Shown here: piece after piece, positions 62,993 to 64,000 of the stretch
How positions within the stretch are numbered: position 1 is the first letter of the stretch
Layout: every line of letters begins with the position of its first letter
DNA from: Mucilaginibacter sp.
GTDB taxonomy: Bacteria > Bacteroidota > Bacteroidia > Sphingobacteriales > Sphingobacteriaceae
Length of the DNA stretch: 64,000 nucleotides
Assembly (NCBI GenBank): GCA_030445275.1
Contig: JAUCSE010000104.1
Coordinates: forward strand, 51,449-115,448
Direction of reading: 5' to 3'
Notes under the pieces: generated by a model
The model's input: only the letters and a program-made list of their open reading frames with translations
Databases searched by the model: none
Told to the model about the DNA's origin: nothing
Translations under genes and position numbers: made by a program

Positions 62993-64000
62993 CATCGTCT
63001 CTTACGTTTAAACTGATAGGTATGCTTAAATTCTGGAGTTGGGTACTGATGCTGTTTCTTTTCTTGTCGTGCAACAATAAAAACGACACGCCCTCTACAG
63101 ATACCGAAAGGCTAAACCTTGCATTGCACTTCGCCGGAGGTAATTCGGCAGAACTTCGAAAGGTGCTTGACCATTATTCATCAGATAGGAAGGATAGCCT
63201 TAAACTCAGGGCTGCATATTTTTTAATAAATAATATGATAGGAAAGGGGTATTCCCAATATCAGGAGGTAAATAGCTTCGGAAGCTGTTCCTATGACCTT
63301 TTTAGCAGGAGTATCGGCATCGATAGTATTTGCTATTTCAAAAAGAGATATGAGGACTCTACCCATAGCGGTAAAATACTATTTACCAAACCGGTCTTCA
63401 AAGAAGATATAAAATCGATAAAATCCAGTGAGTTAATTGAAAATATCGACTTCGCCTTCCTGGCCTGGAAACTCCCATGGGCCAAGACCCTGACATTTGG
63501 TGAGTTTGAAGAATTTGTACTTCCATACAGGGTGGAGAAAGAACCGTTGCAAAACTGGAGGAAATACTTCTTCATGAACAGTAAATGGATCCTTGACCGT
63601 GCAGGTGCTACAACCGACAGGATAAAGATTGCCGGGATCATAAATGACAGCCTCAAGAGGCGCTACAAGTACACCAACGATGCCATAAGCTTTTTCCCGG
63701 GAACATTTACGCTCAAGGAACTAAACGCGTCAGGCGGAGGCCGCTGCGGGGATCTGAATACGATTGCAGCATACTGGTTACGAGCGATAGGCATCCCAAC
63801 CGCCAGTGAGTTCAGCCCGTTTTGGAGCAACAGCAACTATGGGGGCCATTCGTGGTTGAGCGTTCTGGACGGGAACGGCAAGTTCGTGCCTATGAATGCC
63901 GTGTACGACAATCCGGTCAGAGATTCCCTACCGTTTAAAGATGCCTACCTGGCCAAAGCATACCGGTGGAAGTATGCAATGCGACCGGGCTTTTACACTT
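62989..64000 (+). CDS. Transglutaminase-like lipoprotein (3' end outside window)
   Basis: The frame opened by ATG 62989 (overlapping the previous stop codon) stays open for 337 codons to the right edge. It has a lipobox FLSC (Cys28) after MLKFWSWVLMLFLFL. GGGRCGDLNTIAAYWLRAIGIPT places Cys253 in the R-C-G-D motif of transglutaminase-core proteins; GGHSW (H287) and MNA (N303) complete a likely Cys-His-Asn triad. Residues 35-230 are helical and typical of Bacteroidota relatives. It may crosslink or cleave peptide bonds at the cell surface. Its translational coupling to the O-antigen-ligase-like gene suggests a shared envelope role. Confidence 0.85.
   Translation, partial: MTSSLTFKLIGMLKFWSWVLMLFLFLSCNNKNDTPSTDTERLNLALHFAGGNSAELRKVLDHYSSDRKDSLKLRAAYFLINNMIGKGYSQYQEVNSFGSCSYDLFSRSIGIDSICYFKKRYEDSTHSGKILFTKPVFKEDIKSIKSSELIENIDFAFLAWKLPWAKTLTFGEFEEFVLPYRVEKEPLQNWRKYFFMNSKWILDRAGATTDRIKIAGIINDSLKRRYKYTNDAISFFPGTFTLKELNASGGGRCGDLNTIAAYWLRAIGIPTASEFSPFWSNSNYGGHSWLSVLDGNGKFVPMNAVYDNPVRDSLPFKDAYLAKAYRWKYAMRPGFYT

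Overview
The window looks like a chromosomal segment of a soil or plant-associated Bacteroidota, most likely Sphingobacteriaceae (Mucilaginibacter/Pedobacter type). The evidence is four SusC-type receptors (one cut by the window edge), three SusD-type lipoproteins, many secreted glycosidases, Cys-anchored lipoproteins, DUF4397 and DUF4421 proteins, and TAnnTTTG-type -7 boxes. The genus is inferred from gene content and style, not from a search.

Positions 1-28 kb form a large glycan-utilisation region. It holds a truncated SusC at the left edge (minus strand), GH146-like and GH127 beta-L-arabinofuranosidases, a LacI regulator, a SusC/SusD pair, and a five-gene run of GH89 alpha-N-acetylglucosaminidase, an HGSNAT-like membrane acetyltransferase, GH28, GH92 alpha-mannosidase and GH28. 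A HAD-IIA phosphatase (minus strand) and a second SusC/SusD pair with a DUF4397 lipoprotein follow. SusC/SusD would import oligosaccharides and the periplasmic glycosidases would trim Ara, GlcNAc, Man and GalA residues. The mix suits a decorated plant glycan rather than plain pectin.

Positions 28-34.4 kb hold a non-SusC TonB-dependent receptor, a beta-helix lipoprotein, an exported histidine phosphatase and a YncE-like beta-propeller. Positions 34.4-46 kb hold a minus-strand SusC/SusD pair, an M28B peptidase with complete metal ligands, threonine synthase and a GH95-like enzyme.

Positions 46-58.8 kb are accessory and partly decaying: a quinone-reductase-like enzyme behind a perfect palindrome, a NUDIX gene with a stop codon inside its Nudix box, a phospholipase D-like gene with three lesions, a lipoprotein that is only the porter domain of an RND pump, Lrp, an adenine/adenosine deaminase, a SnoaL/AraC divergent pair and an AT-rich DUF2332 gene. 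A dispersed repeat (a GTTGGTG...CACCAAC hairpin box followed by an AAGCCCGGTTAAGT-type hairpin terminator) occurs only in this stretch and is the most unusual non-coding signal seen.

Positions 58.8-64 kb hold an HExxH lipoprotein with a 35-residue Asp/Glu/Gly tract, a coupled small exported protein, a possible 36-residue membrane peptide, an O-antigen-ligase/TPR membrane protein and a transglutaminase-like lipoprotein cut by the right edge. No rRNA, tRNA, CRISPR array, phage genes or intact insertion sequence was seen.
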